A stretch of 64,000 nucleotides of DNA from Streptomyces curacoi (lineage in GTDB: Bacteria; Actinomycetota; Actinomycetes; Streptomycetales; Streptomycetaceae), in NCBI RefSeq assembly GCF_001513975.1, contig NZ_KQ947997.1:1-64000 (forward strand), in the 5' to 3' direction. The notes beneath the pieces were generated by a model. It did no database searches and was not told the DNA's origin. It saw only the letters and a list, made by a program, of their open reading frames with translations. Below, in pieces: positions 1-7,594 of this stretch. Position 1 is the first letter of the stretch. Every line of letters starts with the position of its first letter. A program made the position numbers and the translations under genes.

Positions 1-25
1 CCCTGTCGTTCGGATCAGATAGGGC

Positions 26-1477
26 CTACTTCTCCGCCGGTACCGCGAGGGCCGCTTCGGACTCGGTGTCCGTGGCGGCCCTTTCGCCTGCCGGGGCGGA
101 GTCACCGATCGTCAGCAGCGTGTACAGGACGCCTCCCACCAGCCCCGACAGCAGGAAGCTGCAGTCCACCCCGCCGGTCAGGCTCAGCAGCGGCCCCTCG
201 TACGACGGCAGTGCCACCGCCAGCACGCCGACCGTCGCGCCCAGCGTCCACGAGACCGTCGCCTGGATGTTCCAGCCGCCGCGGAACCAGTAGATCCCGC
301 CCCGCGCACGCCGGTTGAACACCTGGAGCGCCTCCGGGTCGTACACCCCGCGGCAGCGCGCGAAGCCGATGAGGGTGATGACCGCCCAGGGGGTGCCGAT
401 CGCCGTCAGCAGCAGGACGAACGACGTCATCGCGTCCTGCGCCGTCGAGGCGTAGTGGCCGACGAAGACGCAGATCGTGGCGACGACCGCGACCGCGTAC
501 GTGGCCTTCGCGCGGGAGGCGCGCGGCAGGATGGCGTCCAGGTCCAGGCCCATGGAGTAGAGCATCAGGCCCGCGTTGCCGACCGAGCCGGCGGAGGCGG
601 CCAGGAGCAGCGGCAGCAGGTACCAGGTGGGGGAGGCGTCGACCAGCGGGCCCGCGTAGTCGAGGGCCGCCCGCGCCGCGTACGCCGTGAAGGTGCCGAA
701 CAGCTGCGGGACCAGCAGGCCGAGGATCAGGCCGAGCCAGGTCGCGTGCAGGACCCGGCGGGAGGAGTGGCGGGCCGGGGAGATGTAGCGGGTGTAGTCG
801 CCGAGCAGGGTGATGAAGGCGATGGGGCCGGACAGTCCGGCCGCCACCATGGCCAGCAGCCACGTCGGCCAGAACCCGCCCAGCAGATAGCCGCCCGCCT
901 CGGGCAGCGCGGCGGTGGTGAAGTGGGGGGCGTAGGCGATCACGCCCAGGACCAGCAGTGCCGTCATGCCGATCGCCAGGACGCGGGACATGGCGAGCAG
1001 TACGCGATAGCCGTACACCGCGCCGGCCACGGTCGCGGCGGCGAGGAGCGCGTAGACGACGCCGTACGACACGTCGTTCGCCGGTATGCCGAACATGCGG
1101 CCCAGCACGCTCACCATCACATCGCCGCCGATCCACACCGTCAGCGCGGAGTAGCCCAGCGCCAGCAGCAGGCCGACGACCGAGCCGACCAGGCGGCCCC
1201 GGACGCCGAACTGGGCGCCGGAGGACGTGGACAGGTTCGTCGCGGTGCGCAGGGAGATCAGGGCGAGCGGTGCGGTGAGGGCCGTGCCGACCAGGGTGCC
1301 CACGACGATCGAGGTGACCGACGCCCACCAGTCCAGTCCGAACGACGGGGGCAGCCAGCCGAAGACGATCACTCCGAGACAGAGGTTGGACCCCAGCAGG
1401 ATCGAGACGAGGTCCCGTGGGCCACTTGTGCGTTCCTCCTCGGGGATGGTGTCGACTCCGCGCTGTTCCATCGGCAT
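26..1477 (-). CDS. NCS1-family nucleobase/hydantoin-type permease
   Basis: A 483-residue integral membrane transporter of the NCS1 (cytosine/purine/hydantoin/allantoin permease) family. After a short charged N-terminus (TIPEEERTSG) about twelve hydrophobic segments run to residue ~455, including GSNLCLGVIVFGWLPPSF in the first helix and the helix-breaking SGAQFGVRGR stretch typical of the family. I chose the ATG at 1477 because AAGGAG lies 7 nt upstream; a start further upstream is open but has no ribosome site. It is divergent from the urease-like operon and shares a 143-bp control region with it, so both are probably controlled together. The substrate cannot be told from sequence; the neighbours suggest a nitrogen-rich ureido, guanidino or base compound, which is inference. 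Confidence 0.85.
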   Translation of the reverse strand: MPMEQRGVDTIPEEERTSGPRDLVSILLGSNLCLGVIVFGWLPPSFGLDWWASVTSIVVGTLVGTALTAPLALISLRTATNLSTSSGAQFGVRGRLVGSVVGLLLALGYSALTVWIGGDVMVSVLGRMFGIPANDVSYGVVYALLAAATVAGAVYGYRVLLAMSRVLAIGMTALLVLGVIAYAPHFTTAALPEAGGYLLGGFWPTWLLAMVAAGLSGPIAFITLLGDYTRYISPARHSSRRVLHATWLGLILGLLVPQLFGTFTAYAARAALDYAGPLVDASPTWYLLPLLLAASAGSVGNAGLMLYSMGLDLDAILPRASRAKATYAVAVVATICVFVGHYASTAQDAMTSFVLLLTAIGTPWAVITLIGFARCRGVYDPEALQVFNRRARGGIYWFRGGWNIQATVSWTLGATVGVLAVALPSYEGPLLSLTGGVDCSFLLSGLVGGVLYTLLTIGDSAPAGERAATDTESEAALAVPAEK

Positions 1478-1506
1478 GGCAGGTCTCCTTCGATCGGCCG
1501 CCAGAG

Positions 1507-1591
1507 TTAGAGCGACGTTCAATGTGTGGGATGGTTGTGGCCGAGTCAACACTTCGGAACCGGCGATTTCGTTTTTAGAGTGATGCTCTAA
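1507..1591. promoter_or_regulatory. Candidate operator region between permease and urease-like operon
   Basis: TTAGAG-TGATG-CTCTAA (1575-1591) is a perfect 6+6 inverted repeat lying 30 bp before the ureAB start. A related site, TTAGAGCGACGTTCAA (1507-1522), lies 30 bp before the permease start. The two share the half-site TTAGAGC in opposite orientation. Size and position fit a TetR-family operator, and a TetR-type gene closes the operon at 5610-6236. That the regulator binds here is inference. Confidence 0.5.
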
Positions 1592-1620
1592 TGTGGGGGA
1601 GGCAAGGAGGTGCCCACGGC

Positions 1621-2325
1621 ATGAGACTGACTCCCACGGAACGTGACCGGCTGCTGCTCTTCGGAGCCGCGGAGCTGGCCCGCGCGCGCCGCGCCCGCGG
1701 CCTGCGGCTCAACGTGCCGGAGGCGACCGCGCTGATCGCGGACACCGTCTGCGAGGCCGCCCGCGACGGCGCCCGGCTCGCGGAGGCCATCGAGCGCGCC
1801 CGGTCGGTGCTCGGCCCGGACGACGTGCTGCCGGGTGTCGCGGACGTCGTGACCGAGGTGCATGTCGAGGCGGTCTTCGACGACGGTTCGCGGCTCGCGG
1901 TCGTCACCGACCCGATCGGCCAGGGCCTCGGGGACCGTGCCCCGGGTGCGCTGCTGCCGGGACCCGAGCACGCCGAGCCCGAGGCGGTCGTACGGCTGAC
2001 GGTCACCAACACCGCCACCGTGCCGGTCTCCGTCACCTCCCACTTCCACTTCTTCGAGGCCAACCCGCGCCTCGACTTCGTACGGGAGCGGGCCTACGGG
2101 ATGCGGCTCGCCGTGCCCGCCGGGTCGTCCGTGCGCTTCGGACCGGGGGAGAGCGCCGAGGTCGGGCTCGTACCCATCGGCGGTCACCGGATCGCGATCG
2201 GTTTCGCGGGGCTCGTCGACGGGGCGCTGGACGCCCCCGGCGCCCGCGAGGAGGCACTGCGCCGCGCCGCCGCCTGCGGCTACCTCGGCGTACCGGAAAC
2301 ACCTGAGCAGGAGGTCGAGCGATGA
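1621..2325 (+). CDS. Urease-like gamma/beta fusion subunit (UreAB)
   Basis: A 234-residue fusion of urease gamma (residues 1-~100: RLTPTERDRLLLFGAAELAR, then LRLNVPEATALIADTVCEAARDG) and urease beta (~115-210: LTVTNTATVPVSVTSHFHFFEANPRLDF ending in VPIGGHR; shown in part). Such fusions are known in actinobacteria. I chose the ATG at 1621 because AAGGAGGTG lies just upstream and the gamma-subunit homology begins there; an ATG at 1591 sits inside the operator palindrome. The stop overlaps the ureC start (ATGA), so the two are translationally coupled. With UreC it should build the structural core of a urease-type complex, but no maturation genes follow, so activity on urea is not assured. Confidence 0.88.
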   Translation: MRLTPTERDRLLLFGAAELARARRARGLRLNVPEATALIADTVCEAARDGARLAEAIERARSVLGPDDVLPGVADVVTEVHVEAVFDDGSRLAVVTDPIGQGLGDRAPGALLPGPEHAEPEAVVRLTVTNTATVPVSVTSHFHFFEANPRLDFVRERAYGMRLAVPAGSSVRFGPGESAEVGLVPIGGHRIAIGFAGLVDGALDAPGAREEALRRAAACGYLGVPETPEQEVER

Positions 2326-4031
2326 GCCGCCCAGGAGGCCACCCCGCCGAGGCCCGCCGCCTCACCCCCCACGAGTACGCGGCCACCCACGGCCCCCGCG
2401 CCGGCGACCGGATACGCCTGGGCGACTCCGGCCTGACCATCCGCGTCGAGTCCGACTCCCAGCGCTACGGCGACGAGTTCCTCGCCGGGTTCGGCAAGAC
2501 CGCGCGGGACGGGCTGCACCTCAAGGCCGCGGCCGTCCGGGAGACCTGTGACGTCGTGATCAGCAATGTGGTGGTGATCGACGCGGCGCTCGGGATCCGG
2601 AAGGTCTCGATCGGGATCAGGGAGGGCCGGATCTGCTCGATCGGGCGGGCCGGGAATCCCGACACCCTCGACGGGGTCGACGTCGTGGTCGGCACGGGCA
2701 CGTCGATCGTGTCCGGCGAGGGGCTCATCGCCACCGCCGGAGCCGTCGACACCCACGTCCACCTGCTGTCGCCGCGCGTCATGGAGGCCTCGCTCGCCTC
2801 CGGGGTGACCACGATCATCGGGCAGGAGTTCGGACCGGTGTGGGGCGTCGGGGTCAACTCGCCCTGGGCGCTGCGGCACGCGTTCAACGCCTTCGACGCC
2901 TGGCCGGTCAACATCGGCTTCCTGGGGCGCGGTTCGTCGTCCTCGCCGGCGCCCCTGGTCGAGGCCCTCGCCGAGGGCGGGGCGAGCGGGTTCAAGGTGC
3001 ACGAGGACATGGGCGCCCACACCCGGGCGCTGGACACCGCCCTGCGGGTCGCCGAGGAACAGGACGTCCAAGTGGCCCTGCACAGCGACGGGCTGAACGA
3101 ATGCCTGTCCGTCGAGGACACCCTCCGCGTCCTGGAGGGCCGCACCATCCACGCCTTCCACATCGAGGGCTGCGGCGGCGGACATGTGCCGAACGTCCTG
3201 AAGATGGCCGGCGTCCCGAACGTCATCGGCTCCTCCACCAACCCCACCCTGCCCTTCGGCCGGGACGCGGTCGCCGAGCACTACGGCATGATCGTCTCCG
3301 TCCACGACCTGAAGACCGACCTGCCCGGCGACGCCGCCATGGCCCGCGACCGCATCCGCGCCGGGACCATGGGCGCCGAGGACGTCCTGCACGACCTGGG
3401 CGCGATCGGCATCACCTCGTCCGACGCGCAGGGCATGGGACGCGCCGGCGAGACGGTCCGCCGTACCTTCGCGATGGCCGGGAAGATGAAGGCCGAGTTC
3501 GGCGCCCCGGACGACCACGACAACGAGCGCGTCCTGCGCTACATGGCCAAGCTGACCATCAACCCGGCCATCGCCCACGGCCTCGCGCACGAGGTGGGGT
3601 CGCTGGAGGTCGGCAAGCTCGCCGACATCGTGCTGTGGCGGCCGGAGTACTTCGGGGCCAAGCCGCAGCTCGTGCTGAAGGCGGGCTTCCCGGCGTACGG
3701 CGTGGTCGGGGACCCCAACGCCGCGACCGACACCTGCGAACCCCTCGTCCTCGGCCCGCAGTTCGGTGCGTACGGCGCCACACCGGCCGACATCTCGGTC
3801 GCCTTCGTCGCCCGGGCCGCCGTCGAGCAGGGCCATGACTCGATGCCGACGCGCAGAAGAAGGGTCGCCGTCCGGGGCACCCGCGGCATCGGACCCGCCG
3901 ACCTGCGCCTCAACTCCCGTACCGGAGCGGTCGACGTCGACCAGCGCACCGGTCTGGTCACCCTCGACGGCGAGCCGCTGCGGTCCGAGCCGGCCGAGTC
4001 CGTCTCCCTCAACCGCCTGTACTTCCTATAA
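2322..4031 (+). CDS. Divergent urease alpha subunit (UreC-like metal amidohydrolase)
   Basis: A 569-residue amidohydrolase aligned by eye to urease alpha over its whole length. Metal ligands are kept: DTHVH (canonical His134/His136), the carbamylated Lys as K225 in GFKVHEDMG, ALHSD, AFHIEG and TSSDAQ (Asp). The mobile flap differs: canonical MVCHHLD is IVSVHDLK here, so the catalytic His (H328) is kept but the flap Cys is Val and the following His is Asp. The loop usually reading GGGTGPAAGTHATT is shortened to GQEFGPVWGVG. No ureD, E, F or G homologue follows; the next gene is an agmatine-deiminase homologue. Classical Streptomyces urease clusters carry F, G and D, so this is probably a second, specialised copy that uses another locus for nickel loading or acts on another substrate. 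That is inference. Confidence 0.85.
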   Translation: MSRPGGHPAEARRLTPHEYAATHGPRAGDRIRLGDSGLTIRVESDSQRYGDEFLAGFGKTARDGLHLKAAAVRETCDVVISNVVVIDAALGIRKVSIGIREGRICSIGRAGNPDTLDGVDVVVGTGTSIVSGEGLIATAGAVDTHVHLLSPRVMEASLASGVTTIIGQEFGPVWGVGVNSPWALRHAFNAFDAWPVNIGFLGRGSSSSPAPLVEALAEGGASGFKVHEDMGAHTRALDTALRVAEEQDVQVALHSDGLNECLSVEDTLRVLEGRTIHAFHIEGCGGGHVPNVLKMAGVPNVIGSSTNPTLPFGRDAVAEHYGMIVSVHDLKTDLPGDAAMARDRIRAGTMGAEDVLHDLGAIGITSSDAQGMGRAGETVRRTFAMAGKMKAEFGAPDDHDNERVLRYMAKLTINPAIAHGLAHEVGSLEVGKLADIVLWRPEYFGAKPQLVLKAGFPAYGVVGDPNAATDTCEPLVLGPQFGAYGATPADISVAFVARAAVEQGHDSMPTRRRRVAVRGTRGIGPADLRLNSRTGAVDVDQRTGLVTLDGEPLRSEPAESVSLNRLYFL

Positions 4032-4056
4032 ATGTCACAGCCTGTAAGGATCACTC

Positions 4057-5106
4057 ATGTCTGCTGCCGACGACGGCTTCCGTATGCCCGCCGAGTGGAC
4101 CCCGCACGAGCGCACCTGGATGGCGTGGCCGGGCCCGAACGCGACCTTCGACGACGCCGAGGACCTCGCCGCCGCACGCATCGCCTGGGCCGCGGTCGCC
4201 CGCGCGGTGCGCCGCTTCGAGCCGGTGACCGTGGTGTGCGGACCCGGCCAGTCGGCGCAGGCGCGGACGCTGCTCGGCGACGGCATCGAGACGGTCGAGC
4301 GGGAACTCGACGACGCCTGGATGCGGGACATCGGCCCCACCTTCCTGACCAACGGCAAGGGTGAACTCGCCGCCGTCGACTGGACGTTCAACGGCTGGGG
4401 CGCCCAGGACTGGGCCCGCTGGGAGCACGACGCGAAGATCGCCGCCCATGTCTCCGACCTCGCGGGCTCGGTGAAGACGTACGCCTCGGAACTCGTCAAC
4501 GAGGGCGGTGCCATCCATGTGGACGGCGAGGGGACCGTCCTGCTCACCGAGACGGTCCAGCTCGGCCCGGAGCGCAACCCGCACTGGACCCGCGAGCGGG
4601 TGGAGGCCGAGATCCACGCGCACCTCGGCACCCGCAAGGCGATCTGGCTGCCGCGCGGCCTCACCGGCGACTACCCCCCGAACGGCTTCGGCACCCTCGG
4701 CCACGTCGACATCGTCGCCGCCTTCGCCCGCCCCGGCGTGGTCGTCGCGCACCACCAGCCGGACCCGGCCCACCCCGACCACGAGGTGACCAAGGAGGTC
4801 ATCGGCCTCCTGAAGTCGGCGACGGACGCCCGCGGCCGCCGCCTGGAGGTCGTCGAGGTGCCCGCCCCGACCGTCCTGGAGGCGGACGGCAACTGGGCCG
4901 ACTACTCCTACATCAACCACTACCTCTGCAACGGCGGCGTGGTGCTGTGCGGCTTCGACGACCCGCGCGACGAGATCGCGGCCGGGATCTTCCGGCGGCT
5001 GTTCCCCGAGCGGACGGTGACCCTCGTCGACGCGCGGACGATCTTCGCGGGCGGCGGCGGGATCCACTGCATCACCCAGCAGCAGCCGAGGGCGACCGTC
5101 AGGTAG
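4057..5106 (+). CDS. Agmatine deiminase / peptidyl-arginine deiminase family protein
   Basis: A 349-residue guanidino-group hydrolase of the agmatine deiminase family, which converts agmatine to N-carbamoylputrescine plus ammonia. Family signatures are clear: DAWMRDIGPTF near residue 90, GHVDIVAAF (His/Asp) near 212, and the nucleophile Cys at residue 338 in GGGGIHCITQQQP. Full length for the family. AAGGA lies just before the ATG; the gene starts 25 bp after the urease-like alpha gene, so it belongs to the same operon. Together with a urease-like enzyme and a permease this suggests stripping nitrogen from a guanidino or ureido compound. The true substrate may not be agmatine. Confidence 0.88.
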   Translation: MSAADDGFRMPAEWTPHERTWMAWPGPNATFDDAEDLAAARIAWAAVARAVRRFEPVTVVCGPGQSAQARTLLGDGIETVERELDDAWMRDIGPTFLTNGKGELAAVDWTFNGWGAQDWARWEHDAKIAAHVSDLAGSVKTYASELVNEGGAIHVDGEGTVLLTETVQLGPERNPHWTRERVEAEIHAHLGTRKAIWLPRGLTGDYPPNGFGTLGHVDIVAAFARPGVVVAHHQPDPAHPDHEVTKEVIGLLKSATDARGRRLEVVEVPAPTVLEADGNWADYSYINHYLCNGGVVLCGFDDPRDEIAAGIFRRLFPERTVTLVDARTIFAGGGGIHCITQQQPRATVR

Positions 5107-5115
5107 AACGTACGG

Positions 5116-5613
5116 GTGGATGTACTGACCTGCGTCACCTGCGGAACACGGCTGACCGAGCCGCTGGACCTCCCGCCGGAGCTGCCGCCCCGCCCGGCGT
5201 ACGACGGCCGCGAGAACCCCGACGGCTCCCTGCACGCCCCGGCGACCGTGCCGCGCGGGAGGTACGCGGTGGACCCGGAGGCGTGCGGGGCGCCGTATGT
5301 GCCGCATCCCGACCCGGAGTGGGTCGGGGCCGCCCACCCGGGCAACGGGGCCATGGGAGACCCCGACGGGCAGGGCTTCCTGATGTCCGCCGGCCCGCGC
5401 GACACCCTGGTGGTGCACCCCGAGGACACCCGCGGGTGGCTCTCCGCCAACCCGGCCGTGCGGGAGATCGGTTGCCGCGGGGTGCCCGGGCGCGAGGGGC
5501 CCAACGAGGTGTGCGCGGAATGCGGGGCGGTGGTGGCGACCCTGTTCGCCGAGTGCTCCGGCCCCTACGAGACGCATTTCCTGCCCGACGCCGTACGGGC
5601 GGAGTCCGCGTGA
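5116..5613 (+). CDS. Hypothetical Cys-rich protein (possible zinc ribbon)
   Basis: A 165-residue protein I do not recognise. It opens with VLTCVTCGTRLTEPL (CxxC) and near the C-terminus has GCRGVPG and NEVCAECGAVVATLF (a second CxxC), so a metal-binding ribbon split by a ~120-residue insert is likely. The middle is rich in Gly, Pro and Asp with no hydrophobic segment, so it should be cytoplasmic. The start is GTG at 5116, 9 bp after the deiminase stop; its stop overlaps the regulator's GTG by four bases. The operon position suggests a role tied to the deiminase or urease-like enzyme, for example metal or partner delivery. That is inference. Confidence 0.75.
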   Translation: MDVLTCVTCGTRLTEPLDLPPELPPRPAYDGRENPDGSLHAPATVPRGRYAVDPEACGAPYVPHPDPEWVGAAHPGNGAMGDPDGQGFLMSAGPRDTLVVHPEDTRGWLSANPAVREIGCRGVPGREGPNEVCAECGAVVATLFAECSGPYETHFLPDAVRAESA

Positions 5614-6236
5614 GCGCGCCGGGCGCCCGCCGCCGCACCCCCGCCCCGCCCCGCGAGGACGTCCTCGCCGCCGCCATGACGATGATCGCCGAGCGCGGCC
5701 TGGAGAAGCTCACCATGGCGGCGCTCGGCCGAGCGGTCGGCATGAGCAGCGGCCACCTCCTCTACTACTTCCACTCCAAGGACGAACTGCTGCTGCGGAC
5801 CCTGGAGTGGAGCGAGGGCCGGCTCGGCGCCGAGCGCGGCCGGCTGCTGACCCGGGGCTCGGCGACGGTCCGCGAACGGATCGACGCCTACGTCGACCTG
5901 TATGTCCCCGACGGCCACCGCGACCCGCATTGGACCCTGTGGCTGGAGGTCTGGAACCGCTCGCAGAACGCCGACGACGACGCCCGTGACCGCCAGGCCG
6001 CCATCGAGGGCGCCTGGCACCGGGACCTGGTGGCGCTGCTCGCGGAGGGGGTGTCGAGGGGCGAGTTCCGGGCGGTCGACCCGGACCGTTTCGCCGCCCG
6101 GCTGCGGGCGCTGCTGGACGGCTTCGCCATCCATGTGGCGATCGGGCTGCGCGGGACCGACCGTGGCCAGATCCTGTCGCACGTACGGGAGTTCCTCGAC
6201 GAGTCACTGGGGCGGCCGGGGCTCGCGGACGCATGA
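5610..6236 (+). CDS. TetR-family transcriptional regulator
   Basis: A 208-residue TetR/AcrR-type repressor. The N-terminal helix-turn-helix is clear: REDVLAAAMTMIAERGLEKL, then MAALGRAVGMSSGHLLYYF and HSKDELLLRTLEW; the C-terminal ligand domain resembles the BetI/RutR-like branch. The reading frame is open far upstream, but homology begins at the GTG at 5610, which overlaps the previous stop (GTGA), so translation is coupled. As last gene of the operon it is a good candidate for the protein that binds the TTAGAG...CTCTAA palindrome upstream of ureAB. The inducer is unknown. Confidence 0.85.
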   Translation: MSAPGARRRTPAPPREDVLAAAMTMIAERGLEKLTMAALGRAVGMSSGHLLYYFHSKDELLLRTLEWSEGRLGAERGRLLTRGSATVRERIDAYVDLYVPDGHRDPHWTLWLEVWNRSQNADDDARDRQAAIEGAWHRDLVALLAEGVSRGEFRAVDPDRFAARLRALLDGFAIHVAIGLRGTDRGQILSHVREFLDESLGRPGLADA

Positions 6237-6392
6237 CCGGCCGCCCGGGTTGTACGTAAACGAGCGGATTGACCCGGGGTTCCTGATGCGATTGCATCCG
6301 TGTGAGCCCTCGGCGCGGGGGCGGGGGGAACGACAAGGTTTCGGGGGACCGTGTCCAGCGCCGCGCGCGAGGAGCACACAGGGGGAACTTCC

Positions 6393-6461
6393 ATGCGTCA
6401 CGCACACCGCACCGTCCTGAGCGACCACCGGATCACCGTCCTCTTACCGGAAGCGAGGTGA
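6393..6461 (+). CDS. 22-codon upstream ORF containing a TTA codon
   Basis: ATG at 6393 follows GGGGGAA at good spacing and opens a 22-codon ORF (MRHAHRTVLSDHRITVLLPE, then AR and stop at 6459). Codon 18 is TTA (6444-6446), the rarest codon in Streptomyces and read by the bldA tRNA. The stop overlaps the apparent ribosome site (GAGGTGA) of the beta-propeller gene at 6466, so translation of the two would be coupled. It is either a regulatory leader or chance; no homology is claimed. Confidence 0.4.
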   Translation: MRHAHRTVLSDHRITVLLPEAR

Positions 6462-6465
6462 CCCG

Positions 6466-7560
6466 GTGCGACGCCTGACCACCGGCGCGATCCTCGCCGC
6501 CGCCCTCGTCCTCACCGCCCTGCCGACCGCCGCAGCCGACGCCGACGCCGGCGTCCAGCGCATCAGCACCGGCTCCGACGGCACCCAACTGCCGGTCCCC
6601 GCGTCCGGCGGCACGGTCAGCGCCGACGGGCGCCACGCCGCCTTCACGGCCGCCGACCCCTCGGGCGGCCTCGACAACAACCGCGTGTACGTCAAGGACC
6701 TGCGCACCGGCACGCTGACGGCGGTGCCCGAGGAACTGCAGTACACCCGGAACGCGATGATCAGCGCGGACGGCCGCCGCGTGGTGTACGACAACGGCAA
6801 CCGCTACTCCAAGCCGTACGTCCATGACCGCGTGACCGGAGAGACCCGCCAACTGTGGCCCGCGCAGCCGCCCGACGACGGCTTCTACGAACTGGGCGGC
6901 GCCAAGGCGCTCAGCGCCGACGGCCGGCACGTGGCGTACACCGTCGGCAACCGGCACGGCTTCCAGTACGCCCGCGTGCTCTACGTCCACGATCTGGCCA
7001 CCGGCACCGACGAGCCGGTCTCGCCGCTCCCGCCCGAGGGCGCGATCGACGGCGCCGCCCTCGACGCGCACGGCCGCACCGTCGCGTACACCGTGTTCCT
7101 GCGCCTCGACCAGACCTCGGTGCACCGCGTCCACGTCCTGGACCGCGAGACCGGCGAGCGCCGCCTCATCGCCGAGGGACCCGCCGGCACCGCCACCGGC
7201 ACCGTCCATCTCTCCGCCGACGGCCGCCGCCTGCTCCACCACGTCCGCACCGCCGACGGCACCACCCAGGCCCGCCTCCACGACCTGCGCACCGGCCGGT
7301 CCACCCCGGTCGGCCCCGCGGGCGCCACCGCCGTCGCGGCCGACCGCACCGCCCGCCATGTCCTGCTGGCCCGGGACGACGCCCTGACGCTGCTCGACCT
7401 GCGCACCGGCAGGGAGCACCCGGTGGCCGCCGACGGCACCGCGCGGGCCGGTTCCGTCACCCGCCACGGCCGCTCCGTCGTCTTCACCTCCACGGCCGCC
7501 GACCTGGTCCGGGACGACACCAACGGGATGCCGGACGTGTTCATCGACCACATCCACTGA
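6466..7560 (+). CDS. Secreted TolB/WD40-like beta-propeller protein
   Basis: A 364-residue exported protein. A Sec signal peptide (RRLTTGAILAAALVLTALPTAAA) is followed by repeats of a TolB/PD40 type: SADGRHAAFTA, VYVKDLRTGTL, ISADGRRVVYD and similar units about every 45-50 residues, giving roughly six to seven blades. The last blade ends in DLVRDDTNGMPDVFI, also seen in the next gene. Start is GTG at 6466, with GAGGTGA overlapping the stop of the 22-codon ORF upstream. It is followed 34 bp later by a longer paralogue. The function of these propellers is unknown; binding of a protein or cell-wall partner is usual for the fold. Confidence 0.8.
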   Translation: MRRLTTGAILAAALVLTALPTAAADADAGVQRISTGSDGTQLPVPASGGTVSADGRHAAFTAADPSGGLDNNRVYVKDLRTGTLTAVPEELQYTRNAMISADGRRVVYDNGNRYSKPYVHDRVTGETRQLWPAQPPDDGFYELGGAKALSADGRHVAYTVGNRHGFQYARVLYVHDLATGTDEPVSPLPPEGAIDGAALDAHGRTVAYTVFLRLDQTSVHRVHVLDRETGERRLIAEGPAGTATGTVHLSADGRRLLHHVRTADGTTQARLHDLRTGRSTPVGPAGATAVAADRTARHVLLARDDALTLLDLRTGREHPVAADGTARAGSVTRHGRSVVFTSTAADLVRDDTNGMPDVFIDHIH

Positions 7561-7594
7561 CCGACAACCAGCACCGCAACAGGGGGAACAGATC

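Noticed and set aside
4032..4364. Plus-strand frame just after ureC
   Set aside because: Arg-rich shadow of the deiminase gene in another frame.
4947..5609. Open frame continuing upstream of the TetR regulator
   Set aside because: It overlaps the deiminase and Cys-rich genes out of frame; TetR homology starts only at 5610.
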